From Malachius bipustulatus (lineage: Eukaryota; Arthropoda; Insecta; Coleoptera; Melyridae): 64,000 bases of DNA. This document shows, piece by piece, positions 18,627 through 32,075 of this stretch. The DNA lies in assembly GCA_910589415.1 (NCBI GenBank), contig OU342637.1:40144162-40208161 (forward strand), given 5' to 3'. The position numbers were made by a program, and so were the translations under genes. Position 1 is the stretch's first letter. Every line of letters begins with the position of its first letter. The notes beneath the pieces were generated by a model. The model searched no databases. It was not told the DNA's origin and was given only the letters and a program-made list of their open reading frames with translations.

Positions 18627-19370
18627 ATGGACTATCAAAATTTTTTGGGAAGTTTAAAACAATACATTATGGATTGTGCGGAGACTAATATATGCCCGTC
18701 TAGTCGTAAATGTGGCTCTGAAGAGAATAAAGGAGGTGGATGTGCAGGTCGTCGGAGAAGTAGGTGCAGTTATTGTCAAGAGAAGAAGGGTACCTCGTCA
18801 AGCCGTAAGCAGTCCACCGAAGCACAGTCCCCTTGCAGAAAAAAGCGACGAAGGGGGTCGTCTCGTTCCAGAAACCGGCGTTCCCGTTCCAGGAGCCGCA
18901 AGGGTGGAAAATCCTCCAAGCGGAAAGCGTGCAGACCTGGCAAGGTGACCAGAAACCCATTTTTTAATTTTCTTCGAGCGTTAAGGTCTCAACACTGCGA
19001 TTGGTCGGCGATAAAAATAGCCGAGGAGATAAGCAAACGCTAGTGTGCCATGGACGACAACAAAAGTAAAAAATTGTTCAACGAAGCTTGCGGGGCTCCC
19101 AAATATAAAATTAGGAGAAAGAGTAGACGGGAGGGTTCACGAAGAGGACGTTCCATCGGTAGAAGCAGGAAGAGTGGTAGATCGATGCGGAAGTCACGAA
19201 GAAGACGTTCGGCCAGTAGGAGCAGGAAGGCTGGTAGATCGATGCAGAAACGAAGCAGACGTCGCAGTAGAAGCAGCAGGAAGTCAGGGAAATTATCGCA
19301 AAGGCGACGAACAACTAGCAAGGGTAGGCAAAACCGGAGGAAACAGGGCAGATCCGGTTTTCCTGCATGA
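18627..19370 (+). CDS. Protamine-like sperm nuclear basic protein with in-frame TAG (copy 2)
   Basis: Same 138 codons, TAG at 19041-19043, and 108 further open codons to TGA at 19368-19370. I see no difference from copy 1 in the coding region, so neither repair of the stop nor further decay has occurred since the duplication. Confidence 0.75.
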
Positions 19371-19554
19371 TTTGAAAACTTAAAAAGTTTTCTCCTTTGT
19401 TTCGATCTAAACTCAAAATTCGTCAATTACATTTATAACAGGAATTTTAACATGATTAGAGATGGCAACAATAGGAGATACAATTCTTTGAAACGTCAAA
19501 ATTATGAAAGAATCAACAACAACATTAATTGGTTAGTCAATACAACCAAATACA

Positions 19555-20741
19555 CTAGACTATAATACGTCCAACTCCGGCAATTTTACATGCATTTCGA
19601 AGGCAGCCGCTGTGGCAGCGCCATCTAGTGTCGCGAGTTGTAACTTACACACTGCACCATAGTGATGTGCAACAGATAACAGTATCGAGTAGATATTGAT
19701 ACATTAGTCACAAGTATCTGATACGTTGAGTTGATTACTTGATTACTTTTGCTTGCGTGATACTTAATCATTATACCCAGACCCCGGACCCGATATTTCT
19801 CTATGGGATCGTTGAGTACCTACTGACTAGTTATGCAAGGCTACTTCGGTCCTCTAAGAAAATTAAAAAAAGTAAAAATTTCAAGCCAGAAAACAAAAAA
19901 GGAATAATTATAGAATAGGTATACTTGACTCTTTAAAAATTATAAGTAATAACATAATTATTATTATCAAATAAAAATGTAAATATGTAACTGTATTACA
20001 TATAATGAAAAAATACTTGAGATGGAATGTGAAATAAGCAAAAAATTTTTTTTTTCATTTACTTCAGTCTTGTGAGAAAAAAAAAATGAAGATACCTACA
20101 TAGGTATACGTATAATATCTACCTAAATATGTATGCTAGAAAACAAAAAAAGAAAAAAAAAACAATAATTATCCTCGTTACTCTTTAAAAAATTTAACAT
20201 ATTTTATTAACAAATAAATCTAACTCCGTAGGTAGGTTACCTACTTAACTCTATAATGAAAATGTAGCCCTAAATTGAAGATTTATTAGAGAATCTGATA
20301 AGTGAAACTGACCAACCGACCGCATGTTTATTGACTGGAATCACACATGGTGGTAGTAGTGGTGTTAGTGGTAGGACTAGTAGGGTAGGTGGTAGTGTGG
20401 CGAAGAGGATTGAAGTATTTCGAATCCCTGATCCCTGTAAGTATCAAGTATCCGAAGTAACCGAAGCTCGATTGTCGTTGCTGACAGGCCTGGCTCTTGA
20501 TGGGTTTGGGTTTGTGATTACTGATTACTGGCGAGCGCGAGAGTGGCGAGTATCCGAGTATCGAGTACTTGGCCAGAGGATTCGAGTATTTCGAATCCCT
20601 CAAGTATCAGATACTAAAGTATCGAATAGATACTATCCGCACACCACTACTATTCATTATTATTATTATTCCGAGCCGCCAGGTTCGCTAGTGTCGCCTC
20701 GCTGCCGGTTTTCAGTCGAAGTTGGACGTATTATAGTCTAG
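19555..20741. mobile_element. Non-autonomous TIR transposon (copy 2)
   Basis: TIRs as in copy 1. Differs by 'tgcttgcgtgata', 'ataatatctacc' and 'gactggaatc'. Confidence 0.7.
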
Positions 20742-20746
20742 CGTAT

Positions 20747-21595
20747 TTGATTTATTCGGACAAACAAATCCCCCAAGACGTACAAAGATTGTTGACCCTA
20801 GGCCCCAAATTTAGTTTACCGGTAGACAACAAGCACGTTAGAATAAAACACACTTTGGCAGACATTGAGAGCATAATACAGACAGCTGACGGGGTAGACA
20901 GAGACATTATTAGAGCACAAGCGACCAACATTCTCATCAATTTCATCAACAAAAAAATTCCTAGGGATAGTTTCTTCATATCAGTTTTCTATGAGAGCAA
21001 AAAATTTCTCAAACAAAACAATGACATAATGGTATCTAGATCTGATAGGGGAAACGTAACAGTCATACAGAGTGTACAAGATTACAATCACAAACTAAAT
21101 GAGCTACTAAGCGACGCAAACGTCTACAAAGAACTAACAACGGACCCGACGATGAAGATACAGAAGCGCAACAATCGACTGATCAAGAAGATGGTGACGG
21201 ACAACTAAATCACAACAGAACAAGGAAAAAAGCTGACCACGTACAAATCCTTGCCGTCCTCCTTCTATGGTTTTCCGAAAACACACAAAGAGGGCCTCCC
21301 GCTGCGCCCCATCGTCCGTACGATCGACTCCCCAACAACAAAATTGCCAGAGTATTGGGCAGAGATCCTGAAGAATGCGTTCGACAACTACAATGAATTT
21401 GCTATCCCAAACAGCAACGTTTTCGTACAACATATAAATGACTCCCAACTCCCCCTAGGATACAGGATTGTCTCCCTAGACGTGGTGTCCTTATTTACAC
21501 ACATCTCCCTGGACCTCACCTTAAGAATAATTTCCGAAGAATGGCAACCCATAATTTTGAGGAAACCGTCATCCTTGCTAAAGAAAGTCATCTAG
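20747..21595 (+). pseudogene. Penelope-like RT piece (copy 2)
   Basis: Same in-frame TAA (21206-21208) and same end as copy 1. Confidence 0.75.
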
Positions 21596-21756
21596 AAAAA
21601 CTATCCTTTCTAAAAATGTGTTACATAAATCAAATACCGAGTATAAACTGAAAAACAGATACAAAAAATCTCAACAATATCTACTGTTTCCTTTTAAGTA
21701 AAGAAATTTCAACTAACATGAGTGAGCCATGTGACGTGAGCCTGACGTGAGCCTGA

Positions 21757-21912
21757 TGCCCGTATTCACAAACGATAATTTCCTAAATAATTACGTAATT
21801 AATTAAATGAGTGAGATGGAGATATGCAGTTTTTTGGCAATAGAATGAGATGGGGAGATCAATAAATTGATTACGTAATTATTTAGGAAATTATCGTTTG
21901 TGAATACGGGCA
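21757..21912. mobile_element. 156-bp MITE (copy 2)
   Basis: Both inverted repeats intact, identical to copy 1. Confidence 0.85.
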
Positions 21913-22075
21913 TTAGTCTTGGCTTGGAGTCCTCCTAGATAAATTCCTGAATCTAGCAATGTTCTTGTAAATATAAATTATCATTATATTCATATTTAAT
22001 GACAACAATATGTCTGGGTCAGTGAACAACAAAGTCAAGACTACATGAGATAGTTTTGTTCTTCTTTTTCTTTTT

Positions 22076-22302
22076 TTTTAAAGGAGTGAGCTTCGGTCTT
22101 CCCTATGTAGGTAAGACAAAGTCGCTCCGCTCCGGTAATTATGGGTTTGAGCTATTTGCCAACATTACCCAGCCTCAAGTATACCATTAAATAGTAGAAA
22201 GGACAACACAGACACCCAGAGCTTCACCGAGAATCGAACTCAGTCCGCCGGGTCCAGTGATTCAGCAGACCGCCCACTGAACCACTCGGCCACCGGTGTG
22301 CT
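22076..22302 (-). mobile_element. tRNA-derived SINE (copy 2)
   Basis: Flanked by CTTCTTTTTCTTTTT (22061-22075) and a right duplication carrying one C-to-G change. Confidence 0.85.
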
Positions 22303-22854
22303 CTTCTTTTTGTTTTTACACCTCAATCATAACTGAGTGACAGATGATGGAATACCTGCATTGAAGTATAGATAACAACAACTGACACCTAACAATGACA
22401 AGAAGTAAGATGACATGTCGAACTGCCACCTGCTCTGCTCTCCAAATTTCCATTTTGTTTTTAATTTGTATCTTATCTGCTTGTTATCAGCACACAGGCA
22501 GCCATTTGAAGATCAAAATTAATTAATCATAAAAAAGAACCATGTCATACAGTGTTAGCTGCATATTACAAATTTTAACAATGAAGAAGTTCTGCAAATT
22601 CAGATTTTAGCGTGTTGTGTTTTTGTGCCATGTTTTCCTGTCCTTGTTTTGTTTTTGTTTTTTTAATTACATGTGAGTCAGGAAGTAAAATTAAAATAAT
22701 GTACCATGTTGGATGTGGTGTGCATAGAGGCTTTTCTAATTATCGTTCATGTTAAGAAATAACTTATCAAACAGATCACCTTGCTGTAAGTACTCTCCTG
22801 TTACATATTCAAGTACCTAATTGTTTTAAAAAAAACATTGTAATTTTTAGTTTC

Positions 22855-22881
22855 CTGATGAAGACCTGAACGAGGTCGAAA
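22855..22881 (+). ncRNA. Hammerhead-like core (copy 2)
   Basis: Core and stem II unchanged relative to 5439-5465. Confidence 0.45.
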
Positions 22882-23027
22882 TATAAAAATTTGCATACAA
22901 GATCTTTCATTAAAAAAGTGCCCAAAAATCAAGTGACCGCAAGCCCTGAATTACCTACATTTATATATATATATATATATTTATTGATGAGTTTGGGTGA
23001 TTTTCGAAAAGTGATGTGGTCCTCAAT

Positions 23028-23055
23028 AGTGTATTTTTTTATTAAAAAATACACT
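23028..23055. repeat. 12-bp-stem hairpin (copy 2)
   Basis: Identical to 5610-5637. Confidence 0.75.
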
Positions 23056-23061
23056 AAAATG

Positions 23062-23913
23062 TAGCGTTATGACGTTTGGTTCGAGCCCAGATGTGGTGGG
23101 CTTGCAGCTGGTTGTTGGGAACCAGCCATTGAGGAGTGCAAAGTGTCAAAAAAATTTCGGTATAGTTTTTGATTGTAGATTGCGGTTCAATGAGCAGGTC
23201 TCGATTCTGCTTAAGAAGTCTTAATTGGTTTTGAGGCAGTTGTACAGAAACAGACACTTGTTTGGTTTTCGGTTGCGAAAGGTATTATGTGAGAGTCTGG
23301 TGCTTTCTGTTCTAAATTATGGTCTGGTTCTTTATTTTCCATGTCTGTACCAATCAACTAAATGTCGCCTTCAAAAAGTGCAAAATGCGTGTTGTAGATT
23401 TGTATTTGGTCTCCGAAAATATGACAGAGTATCAGCTAAAATAAATGAGCTGAAATGGTTGAGAATAGAAAACCTTTACAAATATCAAATGAGCTCGTTA
23501 GTGTACAAAATCTTATATACATCCGACACCTCCATACCTTAAAGAGAAATTGTTACTAAGGGGTAACATGCATCATCGCCCTATTAGATATACAAATACC
23601 TTAATGCTGCCCAAATTCCGTCTTGCTGGGTCTCAGAGACGTTTCAGGTACAATGCAGTTAAAATATTTAACACTATACATATTTTTATGAAAGCACGTA
23701 CCCTAAATGTCTTAAAAAAAAAACATTATAAAGTTTACTTACTGGAAATTCAACAGCGGTTGTGAAATGATTGTTATTATTGGTTAAGTAAATTGTTGAT
23801 TTAATTGGCTAGAGGTTAAGTAGAGTAGCTCAGGCTAGACTTCGCCTCCCAGTTTAACTTTGTATTGTGAAATGTACAGTACACAAACAAATAAGCCTCT
23901 TTATTATTATTAA
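23062..23913 (+). pseudogene. LINE RT relic (copy 2)
   Basis: As in copy 1. One extra A in the run near 23715 shifts the frame of the last ~10 codons. Confidence 0.75.
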
Positions 23914-23921
23914 ATATCCAG

Positions 23922-24174
23922 CAATGCCGATGATTTAATGAGGCAAAACCTATTAATTAATGAAAGAATATTGAAGAAAGTAAGAAGTTTGGAGTTCGAC
24001 GTGAAGGAGCTGACGAAAGAAGTGTCCGAAGTTAAAAGTATGTTTCAAAAAGCAATAACCGAATTGAAAGTTTGTCCAGCGACTAACACATTCAAGTTGC
24101 CAGTAACAAATGACAAAGAACTGGAATGTATGGAAAATTTGCTGACTTCAAATGAGTCATTAATTGGCGAGAGG
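23922..24174 (+). pseudogene. DUF4806-like orphan exon (copy 2)
   Basis: Same frame, acceptor and donor as 6503-6755. Confidence 0.4.
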
Positions 24175-25592
24175 GTAAGTTAAAATAATTTGGTAAATCA
24201 AATTGATAAAATAATATGTAAATATAATTTTAGGCTCACGAACTGCCCAGGCAGCACAGGTTCGTGACATATACGTGTATTATACGTAATTTTGGTATAA
24301 AAATGGTTTCAGTATAACAGTGAAACGTTTCTTGTATACAAGTTTTACACGAGACGTATTTTCTATGTATATTAAACGTATATTTTTCCATTATTTTGTA
24401 TAATTAAGGTATATGATATACGAGTATTTAACATTTTCTCATTACGCACTTTTAAAGGTAGTTATTACAGTGTTTTGAAATTATCATTCCAATATACTGT
24501 GAGCAGCAAGTGAGTGTGGACAGACCCTTACCATCCACACGTTGGTGTAAACGCAGCAGTACCGATACAGAAGGAACACACAGCATCCAGGCGATGGCGG
24601 GGAGAAGGGTACCGTCGTCGCACGAGTTATGCAACTGTAATATGCTGATTACAGAGCTTCCCATTGTTAACGTAAACTTATCTATTATATCCAAATCTAT
24701 GACTTCCTTTGTTTTATATTTATATTTTAATATCTTTTATGTATGAAACTGACCACAAATTCATAGGAACCTTAAAGAACCCTTTGTTTTATATAAATTA
24801 GCATAATTCCAGAAGAGTCAATATCCGTTCCCATAGAATCGAAGATTCTAATGTATGTTAACGATTTCCTTTCCGATAAACGGAAAGTTATAAAATCCCG
24901 AAATGTAAAAGGCTCGAGTCAGTTCACTAGATACACTTAGTACGTCGAGTTCTTTAGTTGTAATCTAATTATTGTTACTGCGTAGTTTTTGTATCTCATG
25001 TTCTCAAATAAAACTTTTTAAAAAGGTCTCTATCGTGTTTGCAAATAAAATTGGCGCAGTCAGTAGGATATAGCCCTTTTCATTGAATTCGCGACGTGTT
25101 ATTGTGCAAGAAGACTCTTTCACCGAACTTCGCGACGCGAAATTGTGCAAAGGTTCGATTTCAATCGAAGAAGCTGTACTCCAGAACCATTTCCATCACG
25201 AGAGAGATCCAACTGGTCGACCCCAGCAGTTCAACGTAGAGCTAGAGGACACCCGATCAGAGGAAGAAACTTATCCAAACCGTAAGTCCCTTCCATATCC
25301 TTAGAATTAGTGTTAATTAATTGCAAAAAGAATCGATTATTGTCCCAAATTTTTATTTGCGACCGAACTGTCAATTCTTTGCTAAATTTATAGGTAGTTA
25401 ATAGAGTTTAACGAAATTCAAGATAATTTTAAGCAAAAGCTAATCTTACAAAGAAAAATAAAATCTTTTGTAATTTGTCAACAAATTTGAAGTGAATAAA
25501 CTAAATATTTAATCCTGTTATACGACTTAAATAATTCGAAACGAAATCTAAACTCAACGTTTATTTGTTTTACTTTATAAATTTGATTTAAT

Positions 25593-26801
25593 ATGGCTCA
25601 ACAACCCATAAATTATGCAGCTATTAGAGCTTATGCCGACGCTATTCATGAGTTTGATGGCGACGAATTCGCCCTATATCCATTTATAGAGCAATGCACT
25701 AGGTTGCTCACTCAGTTTACTCGTGCCGACGATGAGGCATTTAATACATATTTATTAGGATTAATTACAAGCAAGTTCAGAGGTAGAGCCCTAGCCCTAG
25801 TAGGTAGTCGTTGCGATTTAGCTACTTGGCCGCAATTTAAAAACGCACTCATAAATTGCTTTGACGATCATCGGAACATAGATTGTCTTGTTAATGATAT
25901 TAATCTGGCTACACCGCATCCAAGAGAGTCATTGCTATAATTTAGTAACCGACTCCAAATGCTACGAGGTAAAATCGCAACTAAGCTAAAAGCGATCCCA
26001 ATTAATGAAATGCCCCTAGCGACCAAAGAAATTAAGTATTCTCACTATGAATCCCTAACATTAAACGTTTTTATTAGAAATCTGTCTCCACCGAATCTTC
26101 AAATGGCAATCCGCCTCCGGAACCCCACAACTCTTGAACAGGCGCAAGCATATCTCATACAGGAAGAAAATTTCCAGAGACTGAATAGTCCAAACCTTTC
26201 CAAGCAGGGAAATCACAAATCCAGCCAACCTATCCAACATCATTTCGCTAGACCTCAACCAACTTTCAATAGAAGGCCTTATCCTAGCCAACAAAATCGT
26301 CCTTTTAACGATCAACAAGTCCCTTTCAGGACAAACTTCCCATCTCAACCACTTAACGTACAACCCCGTAATTTTCCCCAACAACGCTTCTTTACGAATC
26401 AACAAGTATTCGGAAAACCGCAACCTGTATTTGGAAAAAATACATTTTATTCCCGGCAAAACGCCGCTACCAATAATCCAACCCCAATGAGCGTTTCGCA
26501 CCAAATCTCTCACCGCCCTAATCAACATAAATTTGGTCCCCCTAGCCCAAAAAGGCAGAAAAACGACGAAATGAACAACATAGAATTTACACCCGAACGA
26601 GAAACTAGTTCTCAAAATCCTGAGTTTTATCACGACCTACCTGAATCAACTCTTCCTGACGACTTCCCGAATTACGATTCTTTGAGTTTCGAACACCCTT
26701 ACATAACAGATTATTACGAATCATCCGAGCCAAGCCTTATCGATAATCGCGAACCCGAAAATTTTCGTTCGCCAGCCTCAGAAAATACGAACTCAATTTA
26801 G
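25593..26801 (+). pseudogene. gag: Errantivirus gag, TAA-interrupted (copy 2)
   Basis: Stop at 25938-25940, as in copy 1. The frame resumes to 26801. Confidence 0.8.
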
Positions 26802-27365
26802 CAGAATCAGCTCACAGACTTCCATATGTTATAACCCAAAATCCACCGCTTAAACTACTAATTGATACAGGCGCAACAGCTTGCCTGCTAAAACCTTCAG
26901 TTGTAGAAACCTCTTTACCCTAATAAAATTTACCAAGAACCATTTAGCTTAAGTTCATGTGGAGTAAACCATGCTGGCAGATTCAGAGCAGACATTCCAA
27001 TCTTCAAAGAATTCCGCACGAATTCAACATACGAGGTATGTCTTTTCGATTTCCATAATTATTTCGACGGACTACTTGGCCTTCCTTTTCTACGAAAAAA
27101 TAAACTAAAAATTGACCTAGAAAATAACACCCTAAGTAATGACCAGGTCCAACTCAGACTATTCTATGACAGAAACAATGACGAATTCATCGACCTAGAA
27201 CCGCATTCCAGTAAAATATGCACCGTCACGTGCGACCAGAAAGAGGGAATAATAGAGATTCCCGAAATGAAATCTGAACATTGTCATTCACTCCCAGCGC
27301 TTGGTGTCGCAGATAATTTCGAGACTAAGATCTAAATTTTTAATCTTACAGACGAATCTGTAAAA
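26802..27365 (+). pseudogene. pol: Errantivirus protease region (copy 2)
   Basis: DTG at 26864-26872; double stop at 26921-26926 and a TAA at 27333-27335, shared with copy 1. Confidence 0.75.
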
Positions 27366-28631
27366 TTGAAAAGACCCCACATTTCGAGCAAACCTTTCTG
27401 CGAAGATAAATTCTCTATTTGTAACTTCCAACTGCAATACAACAATCCTAATTCCAAACAATTCGATACCCACACTTTAAACATCAGAATAAAACACTTA
27501 AACCCCGAGGAAAGATCTCAACTACTGAACCTGTGTAGGGAATTCTCTGACGTATTTCATTGCGAAAATGATCAGCTGTCATTTACCAACAAGATCAAAC
27601 ACGATATCAAAACCACAGACGAACTTCCCATACATTCGAAAACTTATAGATATCCATACATTCACAAACGAGAAGTAGAGCGACAAATAGACGAAATGCT
27701 AGAAAATGGCATAATTAGACACTCAGACAGTCCTTACTCAGCCCCTATCTGGATAGTTCCAAAAAAATTAGACGCGGCTAACAAACAGAAATGGCGTATA
27801 GTCGTTGACTATCGCAAACTAAATGAAAGAACAATTGATGACAGGTATCCCATACCGAACATAACAGACATCTTAGACAGACTCGGACGTGCGAATTATT
27901 TCACGACACTCGACCTAGCGAGCGGCTTTCACCAGATAGAAATGTCCCCAGAGAGCATACATAAGACCGCGTTTTCCACGGAAAACGGTCATTACGAATA
28001 TCTTAGAATGCCTTTCGGTTTAAAAAACGCGCCCTCCACGTTTCAAAGAGTTATGAATAACATATTAAAAGGCTTAATAAATAAAATTTGCTTAGTGTAC
28101 ATGGACGACATAATTATCTATTCAGCTTCCTTGGAAGAACACATGAAAAACCTAAGATCAGTCCTCACCAGACTACGAGAATCAAACATGAAAATCCAGC
28201 CGGATAAGAGCGAATTTCTACGTAAGGAAGTGGAATTCCTTGGCCATATCGTTACACCCGAAGATATCAAACCAAATCCTAAGAAATTAGTAGCAATAAA
28301 AAAGTTCCCAATACCAACTACTGCCAAAGAAATCAAATCCATCCTTGGTCTCGTAGGTTACTATAGAAAATTTATAAAAAATTTTGCAAAAATCACGAAA
28401 CCCCTAACTCAATGTCTGAAAAAAGGTCAAACGATTAATCATACCCCTGAATTTATAAATGCAATTAATACTTGTAAAGATCTGCTATGTAACGAGCCCA
28501 TTTTGCAATATCCAGATTTTGATAAAGAATTCATCGTAACCACCGATGCCAGTCAGTATGCCATAGGTGCATTTTATCTCAGGGCCCACTCAATTCTGAC
28601 AAGCCGATCTCATACGCATCTCGCACGCTAA
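27366..28631 (+). pseudogene. pol: Errantivirus RT (copy 2)
   Basis: YMDD at 28098-28109. Ends at the same RNase H frameshift as copy 1. Confidence 0.9.
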
Positions 28632-30385
28632 ATCCCGCTGAAATTAATTACTCAACAATCGAGAAGGAACTCCTTGCTATTGTTTTCGCTGTAAAGACCT
28701 TTAGGCCATACCTTTTTGTTCGTAAATTCTTGATAGTCACCGACCATAAGCCTCTTACCTGGTTATTTCAATTAAAAGAACCGAACTCAAAACTGATTAG
28801 ATGGCGACTACTTCTAAGCGAATACGATTTCGAGATTCGCTATAAAAAAGGCAAAATCAATTCTAATGCCGATGCCCTCTCTCGCGTTAAGATATCCGAA
28901 CCCAAAATAGAAATACACCCATTAGATCAAGACGATACCGACAGCCTCTTAGTAGAAACAGGTAACGACGATATTGATGAGTTTCTTAATAATCACCTTA
29001 GAGAGACAAACGATGATAACACACTGCATTCTAATGTAGAAGACCCCATATTAGATATTCCCATAACGGAACATCCTGTTAATTTCTACAAAAACCAACT
29101 AATATTTGAGTTTTCGCCAAACAAATTAGACCCCACGACAACTAAGAGCCAACCGTTCAATAAAAACAGACTAGTTACGCAATGCAAAAATGACCAACTT
29201 GAAGACGCCATTGTCAAAACTTTCAAAACCTTCGTGATTCCAAAAACCAAATATTGCCTATTCGTAGATGAAAAATTCCCAGATGGTCTTAGACGCATCT
29301 CAACAACACTTCCGCGAGTATTCAAAAATAATGCCTTCACGCTGTGCGCATCCAATAAATTTGTCAAGGACATAGAGATTATAGACGACCAACGCATGTA
29401 CATAAAATTTGTCCATGAAACCAAAACAGGTCACAGAGGGATAAAACAAACTATCGATCAAATCTCACAAAAATATTATTGGCCAAACCAAACGGATGAC
29501 GTCACCAACTACATTAATACTTGCAGTATCTGCTTAGCAAACAAGTACGAGAGACGACCATTCGAGTTACAATTTCAACTAACTCCGACACCCTCCAAGC
29601 CTTTCGAAATGCTACACATAGACACTTTCCATATCGACAAGACCAAATGCTTAACAATAATCGACGTTTTCTCAAAATATGGACAATGCTATGTCCTACA
29701 AAAATTCAACTCCATAGAAATACTCGACAAACTACTGTCCTATATCAGCCATCACGGCATCCCACAAAAAATCACTTGCGATAACGGAACCGAGTTCAAC
29801 AACAACATGTTGAAAGATTTTTGCAAACTCCACGGCATGATTCTTCATTTTACCACACCACAAAATTCGAACTCCAACAGTCCCATCGAAAGATTCCATT
29901 CGACTATGTTAGAACATATTAGATGCATAAAAATGCAAAATCCATCTTACACCCTCGAAAATACGATTCAACATTCCGTTTTAGCATACAACAGCTCAAT
30001 TCACAGTACGACTAACTTTACTCCCTTCCAAATAATAAACTGTAATATAGACAACAAAGACCCATTCGACATGACAAACGACATAATTACTACCGATTAT
30101 GTAAACAGACATAAGGAGATTAGCAAAAAGCTATTCGAAAAAATCCGCGAGACATCTCAAACGAATAAAGAGCAGTGGATAAATAAAAATAACTTAACTA
30201 GGCAATCAGCACCAGACATTCCCCCAGACACTCCCGTTCATTACAAGACAGGCAATAGGGATAAACAGAACCCCTTATACAAACCTTCAACCAGTAAAAC
30301 TAATCAAGGTCCAATACTACAAATGTCAGCAACAAAAAGACATAAATCTAAAATCAAACCACCTAGAAAAACGAGCAAAAAATAA
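28580..30385 (+). pseudogene. pol: Errantivirus RNase H remainder and integrase (copy 2)
   Basis: Frame and integrase residues as in copy 1. Confidence 0.9.
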
Positions 30386-30404
30386 CTCAAAACGTTTGTT
30401 CCAG

Positions 30405-32075
30405 ATGAACGTCCTCATACTCCTACTCATACCCATGATATATTCTCAAACTCCGCTCACCGAATACCCTGGCTTCTTTCCGTACCACTTGGGTCCTGCA
30501 TACGTGACCACATCAAAAATATCATACTTGTATTACATTAACCAACAGCCGTTAACCTCGCAATTAAAAAAGCTAAAAACGACCTACTTAACGACCTACA
30601 GACGCCTCAGAGACAACAATGATGCTTTCATAAACAACGCACTTCTCCCTCGACTTTTCGATATCCAAGACCAGATTAGCAGCGCCGAAACTACACTCAG
30701 AAATTTGCAGCCCGCCGCAAACGCTCGCCAAAAACGAGGATTAATTAACTTAGGAGGCTCTATCGCAAAAACCTTGTTTGGCACTCTAGACGCTGACGAC
30801 GGCAAGGCAATCTATGATTCGCTAAAAGAAATGGGAGAGAACCAAAAATCTCTACAAATTGGCCTTAATAGACAGATCGAATTATACAACGACTTAACAG
30901 AAAATATCAATTTCACCATACAAACGTTGAATTCAGATATCGCAATCATCGAAAAGCAAATAAACAATATCACTAAATCTCTTAAAGCTACCACGTATAC
31001 GTATCTTGAATTAGACAATGTAATAAATAGACTTGAGGTAAACACCCAAAAATTCGTTGACGAATTATCAAAGATAGAAACTTCACTGTATTTCTCAAAT
31101 TTAAATATCCTTACCCACGAAGTTTTATCAAAAGACGAACTGAAAAATCTGATATCAACCTGCACAGAAAAATATTCTGACGCAATCGTTAAATTTAAAG
31201 ACATTCACACGTATTTTAAATTCGTTAATTTGCAGAGTTTTATCTTTAAGGAAAAGATTCTTTTTGTGGTTAATATTCCACTAATCGATCCTCACGTATA
31301 CTCCTTCTATCACATCATCCCAGTGCCTATCAACAACCAAATGATTGTCCCAAACACACCTTTTCTTGCTATCTCACAAGAAACTCAGCTAGAGGTAATC
31401 CAAGAATGCCCACGTTTCGAAGACCTATACATATGCTCAGACATGGACCAGAAAGCGAACACCCAGGACAACTGCGTAGCACCTATAATTATGCAAAAAG
31501 AGGAAAGAAACTGTACTAAAATGCACGTGTCACTGAAAGCCAACATGATCAGGAAAATTGATGAAAATCAATTGCTCATCATTGTCCCAAAAAAGAAGAT
31601 CGTCATCGAAGAACATTGTCCAGACCTAGTAACGAAAACAGTTACTCTACCTAGTTTATACCCGATACCAATAAACTGCAAAATACGTATCCTGAACAAG
31701 ACCTACTATACGTCCAAACGTGTCAATGCAGAAGCCATCAAACTAATCAACAACGTCAAATTGGACGATATCCAGCTACACGAAGACCTTCCTATGACCG
31801 GCATTCCGGAAATCCATGTGAACATCTCACACATATCACGAAAATTCCAAGAGCCCATCCTCTTGAAACACCATCACGACAACGTAGCAGCCCACGTCAC
31901 GACCTGGACAGTAATTATTCTAATTATAGTTGGATTCGCAGCCTACAAGTTGCACAAAAAACTCACTGTGCAGAAAAAGTTCCACATCGTAAGACAACAG
32001 CAGACCACCCTAAATGAAAATCAAGATCCCCTAGAAGCTATCGAAAAATCTCCAGAGTCTATTTTTCGTTCTTAA
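30405..32075 (+). CDS. env: Errantivirus envelope protein, intact (copy 2)
   Basis: 556 codons from the ATG after the acceptor at 30403-30404, with protein text identical to copy 1. Confidence 0.92.
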   Translation: MNVLILLLIPMIYSQTPLTEYPGFFPYHLGPAYVTTSKISYLYYINQQPLTSQLKKLKTTYLTTYRRLRDNNDAFINNALLPRLFDIQDQISSAETTLRNLQPAANARQKRGLINLGGSIAKTLFGTLDADDGKAIYDSLKEMGENQKSLQIGLNRQIELYNDLTENINFTIQTLNSDIAIIEKQINNITKSLKATTYTYLELDNVINRLEVNTQKFVDELSKIETSLYFSNLNILTHEVLSKDELKNLISTCTEKYSDAIVKFKDIHTYFKFVNLQSFIFKEKILFVVNIPLIDPHVYSFYHIIPVPINNQMIVPNTPFLAISQETQLEVIQECPRFEDLYICSDMDQKANTQDNCVAPIIMQKEERNCTKMHVSLKANMIRKIDENQLLIIVPKKKIVIEEHCPDLVTKTVTLPSLYPIPINCKIRILNKTYYTSKRVNAEAIKLINNVKLDDIQLHEDLPMTGIPEIHVNISHISRKFQEPILLKHHHDNVAAHVTTWTVIILIIVGFAAYKLHKKLTVQKKFHIVRQQQTTLNENQDPLEAIEKSPESIFRS